Shown here: in pieces, positions 7,879-16,500 of the stretch
How positions within the stretch are numbered: the stretch's first letter is position 1
How the letters are laid out: each line of letters starts with the position of its first letter
DNA from: a virus
Strand: one strand, 5' to 3'
IMG/VR virus record: IMGVR_UViG_3300020377_000030
Coordinates: 1 to 23,814 of that record
DNA: 23,814 nucleotides
Translations under genes and position numbers: made by a program
Notes under the pieces: model-generated
Told to the model about the DNA's origin: nothing
The model's input: only the letters and a program-made list of their open reading frames with translations
The model's database searches: none

Positions 7879-8779
7879 ATCATCATATGGGAGTAATTCA
7901 ACTCCTGTTGCTGGATCAAATGCTATACAGGTTACTGACATAGAAGTAACACCAATAGAATCTGACAACGTACAGGCTACTGCCTTTCAAGGTTTTATTG
8001 GAAACAGTACAAGACCTACATTGCTCGCAAACAAAAGAGTTGCAGTATCATTTGGTGCTGAACTTTCTGGCAGTGGTGCAGCAGGTACGGCAAGTGCGCT
8101 TTCTCCTTTGCTGAAAAGTTGTGGTTTATCTGAAACAATTGTAGGTTCTACCAGTGTTACTTATGCACCTGTCAGTGCTTCTTTTTCTAGTTGTACAATT
8201 CTTTGCTTTTATGGTGCTACAAGACATTTAATAACAGGATGCAGAGGAACAGCGACTATAACAATGGCAGCAGGTTCATTTGCACAGATTAATTTTGAAT
8301 TTACTGGTATTTATAACAGCCCTGATAGCACAGCAATGTCTGGTACATTCACTGTTGCAAACCAAGCTGCTGCGATAGAGGTAAATGATACTAACGTCAC
8401 TACTGCAACATTTCATGGTGCAACTTCACAGAGGTTAGAATCCTTTGACCTTGCATTAAACAATGAGGTTGTTTACAAAGAAACTGCATCTAGCAAGGAA
8501 GTATTGATAACAAATCGTGCGCCTGGGGGTACTGCTGTTCTAGAAGAACCAGTAAGAGCAACAACAGATTATTTTAGTAAGGCAGAAACTGCTGCAACAG
8601 GTAATAGTTCTATTGTTCTTGGATCTAGTGCAGGTAATATTGTTACTGTTAATGTTCCTCAGACTGATATAACAGGTGTTAGTCGTGGTGATACAAATGG
8701 TGTTAATTCATTAAACCTACCGTACTTGGCATTACCAACAACAGCAGGTAATAATGAGTTAAGTATTGTTATGACTTAA
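7838..8779 (+). CDS. Major tail tube protein (gpV-type)
   Basis: This 313-residue protein has the pattern of siphophage tube subunits. It opens TKLLAKIESSYGSNSTPVAG, then shows an ELSGSGAAGTASALSPLLKS-like segment, SSCTILCFYGATRHLITGCR and a GRGT-like strand region ending in INFEFTGIYNSP (to about residue 167). This first half is the tube fold, which stacks as hexamer rings to form the DNA conduit. The second half (about 170-313) is a Ser/Thr/Ala-rich beta region, probably a surface-exposed or second tube-like domain. The start is the ATG at 7838, within the preceding small gene. No Shine-Dalgarno sequence is visible, so coupled re-initiation is likely. Confidence 0.88.
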   Translation: MALTRTTKLLAKIESSYGSNSTPVAGSNAIQVTDIEVTPIESDNVQATAFQGFIGNSTRPTLLANKRVAVSFGAELSGSGAAGTASALSPLLKSCGLSETIVGSTSVTYAPVSASFSSCTILCFYGATRHLITGCRGTATITMAAGSFAQINFEFTGIYNSPDSTAMSGTFTVANQAAAIEVNDTNVTTATFHGATSQRLESFDLALNNEVVYKETASSKEVLITNRAPGGTAVLEEPVRATTDYFSKAETAATGNSSIVLGSSAGNIVTVNVPQTDITGVSRGDTNGVNSLNLPYLALPTTAGNNELSIVMT

Positions 8780-8782
8780 TTT

Positions 8783-9106
8783 ATGGCACTTGTTTTTAAA
8801 AAAATCGCTGAGTATGAATGGCAGGTAAAAGTTAAAACACCATATAAAGGTAAATTTAAAGAGGAAAGTTTTACTGCTAAATTTAAAAATGTTGGCAGAA
8901 AAAACTTTAATGAACTTATAGATGGTGGTGATGATCACTTTGTAAAAACTGTTCTACTCGGCTGGTCTGGTATTAAAGACGAGGATGGTAATGAGGTTGA
9001 ATTTAATGATGAAAACTTTGAGGCGATATTAGATAACGTATATATTGTTCAAGCCGTTATTGCTGCCTATGGTGAAAGCATGCAGGGAGCATTGGCAAAA
9101 AACTAG
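8783..9106 (+). CDS. Tail assembly chaperone, unshifted product (gpG-like)
   Basis: This 107-residue protein lies between tube and tape measure genes, the slot of lambda G. It opens ALVFKKIAEYEWQVKVKTPY, with an EDGNEVEFNDENFEAILD segment later, as in small chaperones that hold the tape measure protein and recruit tube subunits. They are needed for assembly and are absent from the finished virion. Its last sense codons are AAA AAC, directly before TAG at 9104-9106, and form the slippery site from which a second, longer product is made. The gap to the tube gene is 3 bases. Confidence 0.85.
   Translation: MALVFKKIAEYEWQVKVKTPYKGKFKEESFTAKFKNVGRKNFNELIDGGDDHFVKTVLLGWSGIKDEDGNEVEFNDENFEAILDNVYIVQAVIAAYGESMQGALAKN
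9097..9103 (+). promoter_or_regulatory. Programmed -1 ribosomal frameshift slippery heptamer (A AAA AAC)
   Basis: The heptamer A AAA AAC lies exactly in the reading frame of the 8783 gene, one codon before its stop. It allows both tRNAs to re-pair one base back and enter the frame of the downstream T-like segment. A purine-rich AGGGAG at 9084-9089, 7 bases upstream, could act as an internal Shine-Dalgarno-like stimulator, as known for dnaX. Confidence 0.88.
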
Positions 9107-9441
9107 AAAGGGCTGCTGAGTATTGGGTGAAGGGTGATGTTATAGATGAAAGTGCAGAAGCTTTAGCAGCCTTTGGTGCTACGCCAGAACAGATAGCAGA
9201 TATGGTTAGTCCTGTTAATAATGATGTTGTTATATGGATAGAAAATAAGGAAATTGTAGAAATGTTTTTTAGATTAACAACACAATGGTATGTCAGTATG
9301 GCAGGTTTATCTGGTATTAACTATTCATCTTACGAATATCTGTGTAAACTATATTCAGTAGAAGATCCTGTCTCTATGTTTGAAGGAATACAGACAATGG
9401 AATATGCTGCACTTAGAATGATGCAAAAGGATAAGAAATAA
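9103..9441 (+). CDS. Tail assembly chaperone, frameshift extension (gpT-like; part of G-T fusion)
   Basis: This frame supplies 112 residues made only as a C-terminal extension of the 8783 gene, reached by a -1 slip. The fusion is 8783-9103 joined to 9103-9441, 219 residues. After the slip the reading is LERAAEYWVKGDVIDESAEA, then LAAFGATPEQIADM, then FFRLTTQWYVSMAGLSGINY. The 'AAEYW' start and 'F..l.tQW....aGl.G..Y' core are the DUF1799 pattern seen as the T half of GT proteins. The earliest start-like codon is a GTG at 9127 without a ribosome-binding site, and the first in-frame ATG is at 9202, inside the conserved part. Independent initiation is therefore unlikely. The stop overlaps the tape measure start (TAATG). 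Confidence 0.88.
   Translation, partial: LERAAEYWVKGDVIDESAEALAAFGATPEQIADMVSPVNNDVVIWIENKEIVEMFFRLTTQWYVSMAGLSGINYSSYEYLCKLYSVEDPVSMFEGIQTMEYAALRMMQKDKK
9108..9174 (+). promoter_or_regulatory. Frameshift-stimulating stem-loop downstream of the slippery site
   Basis: Bases 9108-9117 (AAGGGCTGCT) pair with 9165-9174 (AGCAGCCTTT), giving ten consecutive pairs with one G-U, seven of them in the solid core GGCTGCT/AGCAGCC. The stem begins 4 bases after the heptamer, or 7 if only the core forms, which is the spacing at which such stems stimulate slippage. The 47-base loop is long and may hold inner structure or form a pseudoknot. Confidence 0.55.
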
Positions 9442-11681
9442 TGGCTGATCAAAAAACACAATTAGACGTAATATTAAATGTTAAAGGTGTAAAAGAACTT
9501 CGTGGTTTAACAAATTCATTACAAGGACTAAAAAATAATGCAAAAAATGCTGGATTAGATACTAAAAAATTTACACAAGAATTAAGAAAACTACAAAGTG
9601 AGGGTGTTAATTCAATAAATAGAACTAGAGCTTTATCAAATACTTATAAAGAATTAGCAAATAGTGTTGATATAACTTCTAGAGAATTTAAAGAAGCAAC
9701 TAGAGAAGCTAGAAGATTGGATAGAGAGTTAGCAAAAATGGAAAGAAGAAAAACTACTGGAGGACGAGCAAGAGGATTAGCAAGAGGATTAGGAGCAGTC
9801 GCAGCAGGTGGTGTTTTTGGAGGGGTAGAGGGTCTAGTTGGAGGAGGTATAGGTTTAGCTGTTACTGGAAATGCCTTTGGAGCAGCAGCAGGTGCAGCTA
9901 TTGGTGCGCAAGTTGGTCAACTGCGTAAATCTATTGGTGAGATTGGTGTATACACTGCGTCTTTAAAACAACAGAAATTTGCATTAGCTTTAGTTGTAAA
10001 AGACACTGAAAAATTTAATAAAGCACAAGAATTTCTTGCTAAGACTAGTGAAAAATTAGCAATACCACAAGATGTCATAGTAAGACAATTTACGTCCTTA
10101 ACAGCATCAGTCGTTGGTGCAGGTAAATCAGTAGAAGATGCACAAGAGGTATTTTTATCAATCGCTTCTGGTATTAGAGGTACTGGTGGATCATTAGAAG
10201 ATATGCGGGCAGCTATGGTTGCTACAAGTCAGGTATTTAGTAAGGGTAAGGTATCGGCCGAAGAGCTTAGACAACAGCTTGGTGAAAGACTCCCAGGATC
10301 TTTTACATTATTCGCAGCATCAATGGATAAAACACCTAGACAATTAGATAAAGCATTAGAGCAAGGTAAGGTTACATTAGATGATTTTATGGGTTTTGCA
10401 AAACATCTTTTTGCTAATTATGGAAAAAATGCAGAAATTTTAGCATCATCTCCAGCAGCAGCAGGTGATAGATTAGCAACAGAATTTAGTAAGTTCAAAG
10501 AAAACTTTGGTGGATTGTTTGCAAATATAGGTGCAGGTTTTCAAGATACAACAACTAAAATTATTGGTTTTTTAAATGATAATGAGAAAGCTATAAAAAA
10601 ATTCATAACTGGTTTTGTTAATAATCTTGGTGGAATAAAACGTGTATTAACGAAAGTTGCAACTGATATAGCAAATATTGTTAGTGGTATATTTAAATCT
10701 TTTACAACAGTAGTTACGAAGATATTTAATAAGGTGGCTGAAATGATCAATAAACTTATAGAAGCATTAGGTGACACATTAGAAGGTTTTAAAAAAATAC
10801 CTGTTTTAGGACAATTTATTGAAAATATTCAAACAACATCATTTATACCAACAATTGATCCAGATACTAAAAAAACAATAAATAATGCATTGCAACCTGC
10901 TGTAGATTATAAAGATGAATTAGAAAAAATATTTAAACAATCAGGTAAAACTGTAGAGGAAGTTTTTGGTTCACCAGAATTTGATGCAGCAGTAGAAAAA
11001 ATTATAAAACAAAAACAAGCTACAGAAGAACTTAATGCTGCTACTAAAGATTTAGGTAAAACAACTTCAAAGGTATTTGATGGTATGAAAGGTGGTGCGC
11101 AAGACTATCTAAACTCAATAAAAGAGGTAGGCAAACAAATACAAGATGCTTTTGTTAGTGCATTTAAAGGGATGGAGGATGCTTTTGTAAATTTTGTAAT
11201 GACAGGAAAATTAAATTTTAAAGATTTAGCACGTTCAATAATTGCAGATATAACAAGAATAGTAGTCAGACAAAAACTTATGACTCCATTATTAGGTGGT
11301 ATTAATAGTTTATTTGGTTTAGATCTAAAGCTGAATGCAAAAGGAAACGCATTTGGAGCAAATGCAATTATTCCTTACGCAAAAGGTGGCGTAGTTTCAC
11401 AACCTCAACTTTTTAAATTTTCTACAGGAGGCTCTGGAAAACTAGGAATTATGGGCGAGGGTGGCGCACCAGAGGCAATACTACCTTTAAAACGTGGTCG
11501 TTCTGGTAATCTAGGTGTTGAGTCATCAGGTACCTCAACTAATATTGTTGTAAACGTAGATGCATCAGGTTCTTCTGTAGAAGGTAGTAATGAAAATGCA
11601 AATCAATTTGGTGAGCAACTTGCATCTGCAATACAAGCTGTAATTATAAATGAAAAACGATCAGGAGGTTTACTAAATTAA
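9441..11681 (+). CDS. Tail tape measure protein (lambda gpH family)
   Basis: This 746-residue protein sets tail length and is ejected during infection. The N-terminus (1 to about 110) is charged and helical. A glycine/alanine-rich hydrophobic stretch follows at about 112-165 (GLARGLGAVAAGGVFGG onward), a likely membrane-inserting segment. The 'tape_meas_nterm' type region (about 170-330) includes VEDAQEVFLSIASGIRGTGG and LRQQLGERLPGSFTLFAASM. Near the C-terminus (about 582-615) lies VNFVMTGKLNFKDLARSIIA followed by ITRIVVRQKLM, the hallmark of lambda-family tape measures, then a glycine-rich end. From length alone, using about 0.15 nm per residue, a tail near 110 nm is expected (inference). 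Short overlaps with its neighbours place it in the same transcript. Confidence 0.95.
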   Translation: MADQKTQLDVILNVKGVKELRGLTNSLQGLKNNAKNAGLDTKKFTQELRKLQSEGVNSINRTRALSNTYKELANSVDITSREFKEATREARRLDRELAKMERRKTTGGRARGLARGLGAVAAGGVFGGVEGLVGGGIGLAVTGNAFGAAAGAAIGAQVGQLRKSIGEIGVYTASLKQQKFALALVVKDTEKFNKAQEFLAKTSEKLAIPQDVIVRQFTSLTASVVGAGKSVEDAQEVFLSIASGIRGTGGSLEDMRAAMVATSQVFSKGKVSAEELRQQLGERLPGSFTLFAASMDKTPRQLDKALEQGKVTLDDFMGFAKHLFANYGKNAEILASSPAAAGDRLATEFSKFKENFGGLFANIGAGFQDTTTKIIGFLNDNEKAIKKFITGFVNNLGGIKRVLTKVATDIANIVSGIFKSFTTVVTKIFNKVAEMINKLIEALGDTLEGFKKIPVLGQFIENIQTTSFIPTIDPDTKKTINNALQPAVDYKDELEKIFKQSGKTVEEVFGSPEFDAAVEKIIKQKQATEELNAATKDLGKTTSKVFDGMKGGAQDYLNSIKEVGKQIQDAFVSAFKGMEDAFVNFVMTGKLNFKDLARSIIADITRIVVRQKLMTPLLGGINSLFGLDLKLNAKGNAFGANAIIPYAKGGVVSQPQLFKFSTGGSGKLGIMGEGGAPEAILPLKRGRSGNLGVESSGTSTNIVVNVDASGSSVEGSNENANQFGEQLASAIQAVIINEKRSGGLLN

Positions 11682-12031
11682 TGGCAACTTTTCCATCGAC
11701 ACCAGAGGCATCTTTCCCTATAAAAAAAATAAAAGAAAATAAAACTAATACAGTTCAATTTGGTGATGGGTTTGAACAAAGATTAACAGAAGGATTAAAT
11801 CAGAATAAATTAAAATATAGTTTATCTTGGCAAAATATTACTTTATCAGAAGCAGATACATTTATATCTTTTTTAGATGCAAGAGTCAATGATCAAGAAA
11901 GTTTTGATTATACCCCACCTGGCGAAACATCATCATTTAAATTTGTTGCAGAATCTGGATATAGCAAAGATATTGTAAATGCAGATAGAGCAACTGTTCG
12001 TGCAGTTTTTAATCAGGTATTTGAATCATAA
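11681..12031 (+). CDS. Minor tail protein M (gpM-like)
   Basis: This 116-residue protein resembles lambda gpM, which closes the tail tube above the tip. Diagnostic stretches are FGDGFEQRLTEGLNQNKLKY, a following W-containing strand with LSEADTFISFLDA, and FDYTPPGE. The 'GyeQr...G.n' opening and 'f.w.pP' turn are the family signature. A strong AGGAGGT at 11663-11669, inside the tape measure gene, precedes the ATG by 11 bases. Both ends overlap neighbours as TAATG. Length and content look complete. Confidence 0.9.
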   Translation: MATFPSTPEASFPIKKIKENKTNTVQFGDGFEQRLTEGLNQNKLKYSLSWQNITLSEADTFISFLDARVNDQESFDYTPPGETSSFKFVAESGYSKDIVNADRATVRAVFNQVFES

Positions 12032-12654
12032 TGGCAATTCCTTTTGTTGAGCTAAATAAAATAAATCCAAGTTCTATTATCGAGTTATTTGAACTTGAAC
12101 TGACTGTTGGTACACACATAGTTGCTGGCAATCCACAAAGCTTGCCTACTGTGTATAGATTTCATGCTGGTGCAAATCTAAACAATTTTGGTGAAGTAAT
12201 ATTTCAATCAAATTCTTATCAAAGAGTAGCGGTACAAATAGAAGGTTTCGAAAAGAAAAGCACAGGCACTATCTCAAGACCAACAATTACTTTTTCTAAT
12301 TTAGGTGGTATAGTTCAAAATTCATCAACAGGTTTAGTTATAACAATGAGTGATTTTTTAAATAGTGTGAATCAAGTTACCCCACATAATGATTTGATAG
12401 GTGCAAAGCTTACTAGAAAAATGCCGCTTGCTTCTGCCTTAGACAACTCAAATTTCTCATCTGGTTCTAATCCGTTTGGCACTCCAAGTTCTGATAGATT
12501 GCGTGATGAAATATATGTAATTGATAGAAAAGCTGTTGAAAATAGGCAAGTTGTACAATTTGAACTTACTGCTGCAAACGACTTGGAAAATAGGGAAATA
12601 CCTCAGAGAGTAGTCACCAGAGATTTATTCCCTGCTGTTGGAACATTTGTCTAA
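12031..12654 (+). CDS. Minor tail protein L (gpL-like) lacking the iron-sulphur C-terminal domain
   Basis: This 207-residue protein fits the N-terminal part of lambda gpL. It has INPSSIIELFELEL at the start, a central strand GFEKKSTGTISRPTITFSNL, then GAKLTRKM and a strand carrying VQFELTAANDLENREIPQRV. In lambda the next part is a cysteine-rich tail that binds an iron-sulphur cluster. Here the protein stops after VVTRDLFPAVGTFV and has no cysteine at all. The following gene starts on the stop codon (TAATG), so the missing portion is not simply out of frame next door. gpL forms a ring of the tail tip between M and the J/I complex. I infer that its ring function is kept and the cluster domain is lost or replaced. 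Confidence 0.88.
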   Translation: MAIPFVELNKINPSSIIELFELELTVGTHIVAGNPQSLPTVYRFHAGANLNNFGEVIFQSNSYQRVAVQIEGFEKKSTGTISRPTITFSNLGGIVQNSSTGLVITMSDFLNSVNQVTPHNDLIGAKLTRKMPLASALDNSNFSSGSNPFGTPSSDRLRDEIYVIDRKAVENRQVVQFELTAANDLENREIPQRVVTRDLFPAVGTFV

Positions 12655-13001
12655 TGACAGAATATAAATGGGCTACAGATGCTTTTGAACACGCTTTAGA
12701 GTGTGATAAAGAGGAATCATGTGGATTAATAATTGATATAGATGGTATTGAAACCTATTGGAAATGTAAAAATATATCAGGTACATATAAAGAGAAGTCA
12801 TTTGTTATAGACCCTTTAGATTATGCAAGTGGTGAAGATCAAGGAGAAGTTCTTGGTATCGTGCATAGCCATCCTGATGGAGAAATGGCCTTTAGTCATG
12901 CTGATAAAATAAGCTGTAAGTTTAATGATTTACCTTTTTATCTTGTTGAACCAAAAACAGAGTCTATTATTGTTTTATATCCTTCTGAAATAAATGATTA
13001 A
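12654..13001 (+). CDS. Tail assembly protein K, JAMM (Mov34) metallopeptidase domain only
   Basis: This 115-residue protein carries a complete JAMM motif. E21 sits in EESCGLI, H71 and H73 in GIVHSHPDGEMAFSHADK, with S81 and D84 completing H-x-H-x7-S-x2-D. It aligns with the N-terminal half of lambda gpK. The gpK C-terminal NlpC/P60 cell-wall peptidase is absent and is not encoded elsewhere in the window. JAMM peptidases in phages sit next to gpI, whose N-terminus is ubiquitin-like, and are proposed to process it. That pairing is kept here, since gpI overlaps by 8 bases. The start shares bases with the gpL stop. All metal and catalytic residues are present, so it should be active. Confidence 0.92.
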   Translation: MTEYKWATDAFEHALECDKEESCGLIIDIDGIETYWKCKNISGTYKEKSFVIDPLDYASGEDQGEVLGIVHSHPDGEMAFSHADKISCKFNDLPFYLVEPKTESIIVLYPSEIND

Positions 13002-13563
13002 ATTAACTATTTATGGCAGACTAAGAAAGTTTATAGGGCAATCTACATTTGAAATAAATGCGAGAAGTCCTAAAGAAGCATTTAGTTTTTTGATTAATAA
13101 TTTTAAAGGTGTAGGAGAACATATAAAAGAGCAAGAATATTGTGTTATGGCTGGTAATGTAAAAATTACTGAAGATTTATTAGATATGCAGACAGAAAGT
13201 GAAATAAAAATCATACCAGTTGTACATGGTGAAATATTTTTCCTTGCTGCTGGCGCATTATTTACAGCATTAGGATCAGGAACTACTATCTTAGGGTTGA
13301 CTATAGGATCTTTAGTACAACCACTATTTACAGTTATTGGTGTAAGTATGCTCAGTAATGGTATACAAGAATTATTTGCACCAGATCCAAAACCATTAAA
13401 TGTTGACAGACAAGAAGATCCACAAGATCCAAGTTTTGTTTTCACAGGTCTTTTAAATAATTCAAAACAAGGTGTACCGATTAATATAATTTATGGAGAA
13501 ACTTTAGTAGGTAGTACAGTTGTGAGTTCTTCTGTTGATACTTTTCAAGTTGTTAATGAGTAA
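12994..13563 (+). CDS. Tail assembly protein I (gpI-like, ubiquitin-like N-terminus)
   Basis: This 189-residue protein has three parts. Residues 1 to about 78 form a predicted beta-grasp domain (IKLTIYGRLRKFIGQSTFEI start, then EIKIIPVVHG). A glycine-rich hydrophobic stretch follows at about 80-128 (IFFLAAGALFTALGSGTTIL onward). The C-terminal piece contains SFVFTGLLNNSKQGVPINII and ends with YGETLVGSTVVSSSV. The 'F.g..N...qG.piPi.YG...vGs.vis' ending is the gpI hallmark. In lambda, gpI associates with gpJ and helps build the tip. The gene overlaps gpK and lies 2 bases before gpJ. A likely cleavage point for the K peptidase lies after the beta-grasp domain, but no Gly-Gly is visible there. 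Confidence 0.9.
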   Translation: MIKLTIYGRLRKFIGQSTFEINARSPKEAFSFLINNFKGVGEHIKEQEYCVMAGNVKITEDLLDMQTESEIKIIPVVHGEIFFLAAGALFTALGSGTTILGLTIGSLVQPLFTVIGVSMLSNGIQELFAPDPKPLNVDRQEDPQDPSFVFTGLLNNSKQGVPINIIYGETLVGSTVVSSSVDTFQVVNE

Positions 13564-13565
13564 AT

Positions 13566-16500
13566 ATGGTTTTTTTAAATAGACAAATTGTTGATGCTTT
13601 ACTTGGCAACGATAAACTAAAATCTATTGATTTTGGTACTGTTGTTGACGCAATAGGAGAAGGACAGATTGAAGGATCTGCGACAGCAAGTAGAGCAAGA
13701 ATTACAGATAAAACAAGCACAGCTTTCAAAAATGCTTTTCTTAAAGATTTGTTTTTAAATAAAACTGCTGTGTTACAGGGTGACGCAAGTAATACAAGTC
13801 CTATAGACTCAGATTTTAATTATCCGAAAGATAGACTTACTTTTGAGTTTCAAGATGGAACTGCTAACAATGAAGTTTTGTTTGCAGCACAACAACAATC
13901 AAGTGAAGTTATAACAGGTGATAAAGGGCAAGAATGTAGCTTTCCAGTAGGAGGATCGGCAACGCCAAGATCAGGTACTATCACAAATTCATCTATTGAC
14001 ACTGTTCAAGTTAAGGTAAAATTTGATCAATTTTTTAAACTTAATACAGAAAATGGTAATAGAGAATCTACAAGCGTCAGAGTTTTAATAAAAGTCAATC
14101 CAAACAATGCTTCACAAGCAACAGTTATTGATGAAACAATTACTGGCAAAAGTTTTAACCCTTATTCAAGAGATTTTGGTATAAATTTAAAAGATTTTCC
14201 AAATTTTAATGCAACAAATTTTTTTCCTGTTGTAGTAAGTGTTGAAAGAGCAAATGATGTTGGTGACGAAAATACATTTAATACAATGCGTTTAGCAGAA
14301 ATAAGGCAAATTATTAGAGAGCAGAATAACTATCCTAATATTGCATATTCCTCTCTTAGATTTTCTTCAGAATTATTTACCTCTGCCCCAAATCGAATTT
14401 TTAGAGTAAGAGGGAAACTTGTAAAAATACCTCATAATGCCACTGTTGATTATACAAATGGTCGGTTAACATATTCTGGAACTTTTAATGGGTCGTTTAA
14501 AACAGATAAAGAATGGACAAGTGACCCTGCTTTTGTTTTATATGATCTTTTAACAGATAGCGTTAGTGGTTGTTCAATACCAGAGTCAGAGTTAGACGTT
14601 TTTTCTTTTTTTGGTGTTAGTAAATATTGTAGTCAATTAGTAGATGATGGAAATGGTGGTCAAGAACCTAGATTCTCTATAAATGCAAATATTAATAATA
14701 GACGTGATGCAATGGCAGTAATTAAAGATATTTGCTCTGTAATGAGAGCAATACCTTACTACGAAGAGGGAACTATAAAAATTTCTCAGGACGCACCAAA
14801 AGATATTGATAATCCAAGTTCTGTAAGTTTTGATTATGTTTTCAATAACGCTAATGTGGTAAATGGCGAATTTGTATATTCTGGCAGTTCATCAAAAACT
14901 AGATTTAACGTAATTAATGTTTCATATTTTGATTTAGAAACACAAGAAATAGATTATGTGACTGTAAAAGATAGTACTGCACAACAAAAATATGGAACAC
15001 AGACAAAAACAATTAATACTTTTGGTACGACCTCTAGAGGTATGGCACAAAGAGTTGGAAAATGGTTTTTACAAACACAACAAAATCAAACAGAAACTTG
15101 TACTTTTGAAACTAATATTGCGTCTGGATCTGTTATAAGGATTGGAGATATTATTGGTATTGCAGACAGGGTTAAGGCTGCTACAAGAAGGGGAGGCTTA
15201 GTTAAAACAGCTTCAGTTAGTCAAGTAACACTTGATGATGTAACACAGACTAATTTACCAGATATAAGTGATAGTCCAACTATAAGCTGTATGTTGTCAG
15301 ATGGCACAGTAGAAACAAAAAACATTTCATCCTATACAAGTGGAAATCTTGTAAATGTATCTTCTAACTTTTCATCAGCCCCAGTACAAAACAGTCCATA
15401 TATTTTAGAATCTGCAACTCTTTCAGCACAATCTTTCAGAGTTGTAAATATAAAAGAAAACAAACAAAAAAGTTTTTCAATTACAGCAGTAATTCATAAT
15501 CCTAATAAATATGCAGCGATTGAAGATGGTGAGCAATTACCAGTAAAAAATATTAATTTATTAACTTCTCTTTTACCATCACCACAAATAATTAACGGAT
15601 CAGATGGTACAAAAGCAATAGAAGAAAAAATTGTTTTAAATAATAATAGACCTGTTCCAAAGCTTTTTATTGATTGGGAATCTGTAGATGGTGCTTCTGG
15701 GTATCAATTAATTTTTACTAAAGATAATGAAAATCCAGTTGTAGTTAACACACAACAATCAGAGCATGAAATTTTACCATCTGAGGCTGGAACTTATTTT
15801 ATTCAAATATTTACAATAAACAGTAATGGAGAAAGAAGTGCAAGTCCTACAGAAGTAAGCATTGATACTTTAGGATTGACGGCTGTCCCCGAAAATCCAA
15901 CAAATTTTGAGATTGAGCCATTAAATAATTCACAAGTTAAGTTAACATGGACAAAAACTACTTCTTTAGACGTAGAATTTGGAGGAAGATGTATTATTAG
16001 GCATACTCCGAATGTTTTAGGGTCAGCAAGTTTTTCCAACTCTACTGACTTAAATGAAAACATAAATGGATCTACAAATGAAGCAATTCTTCCAGCTTTG
16101 ACAGGCACTTATTTATTAAAGTTTGCTGATCTAGGTGGAAGGGTATCAGAAACAGAGGCAAAAGTGGAATTAAATTTGCCTGAAATGTCGGATGAATTAT
16201 TAGTAAAAAGTCAAAGAGAACAATCATCATTTAGCGGTACAAAAACAAATTTATCTGTTGTGTCAGGTTCTTTACAACTTACTGATCCTTCAGCGAATCT
16301 TACTGGTACATACAATTTTGCCTCAGTTTTAGATTTGGGATCAGTTTTTACAAATATTAGATTAAAAAGACATATAAAAAGCGAAGGATTTTTTATATCA
16401 AACCAGTTTGATTCTATTCCTGATTTTGATGCAAGATTAAGTGTTGATGGATCTGGCAGTGACCGTTTAAAAAGTAAATTACAAGTTCAAACATCACAAG

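Noticed and set aside
9127-9441. Independent gene starting at the GTG at 9127
   Set aside because: No ribosome-binding site precedes it and conserved residues (ERAAEYW) lie upstream of the GTG in the same frame; the slippery heptamer explains expression better.
13011-13445. 144-codon frame on the - strand opposite gpI
   Set aside because: The opposite strand encodes a well-supported gpI, and the antisense product has no recognisable motif or ribosome-binding site.
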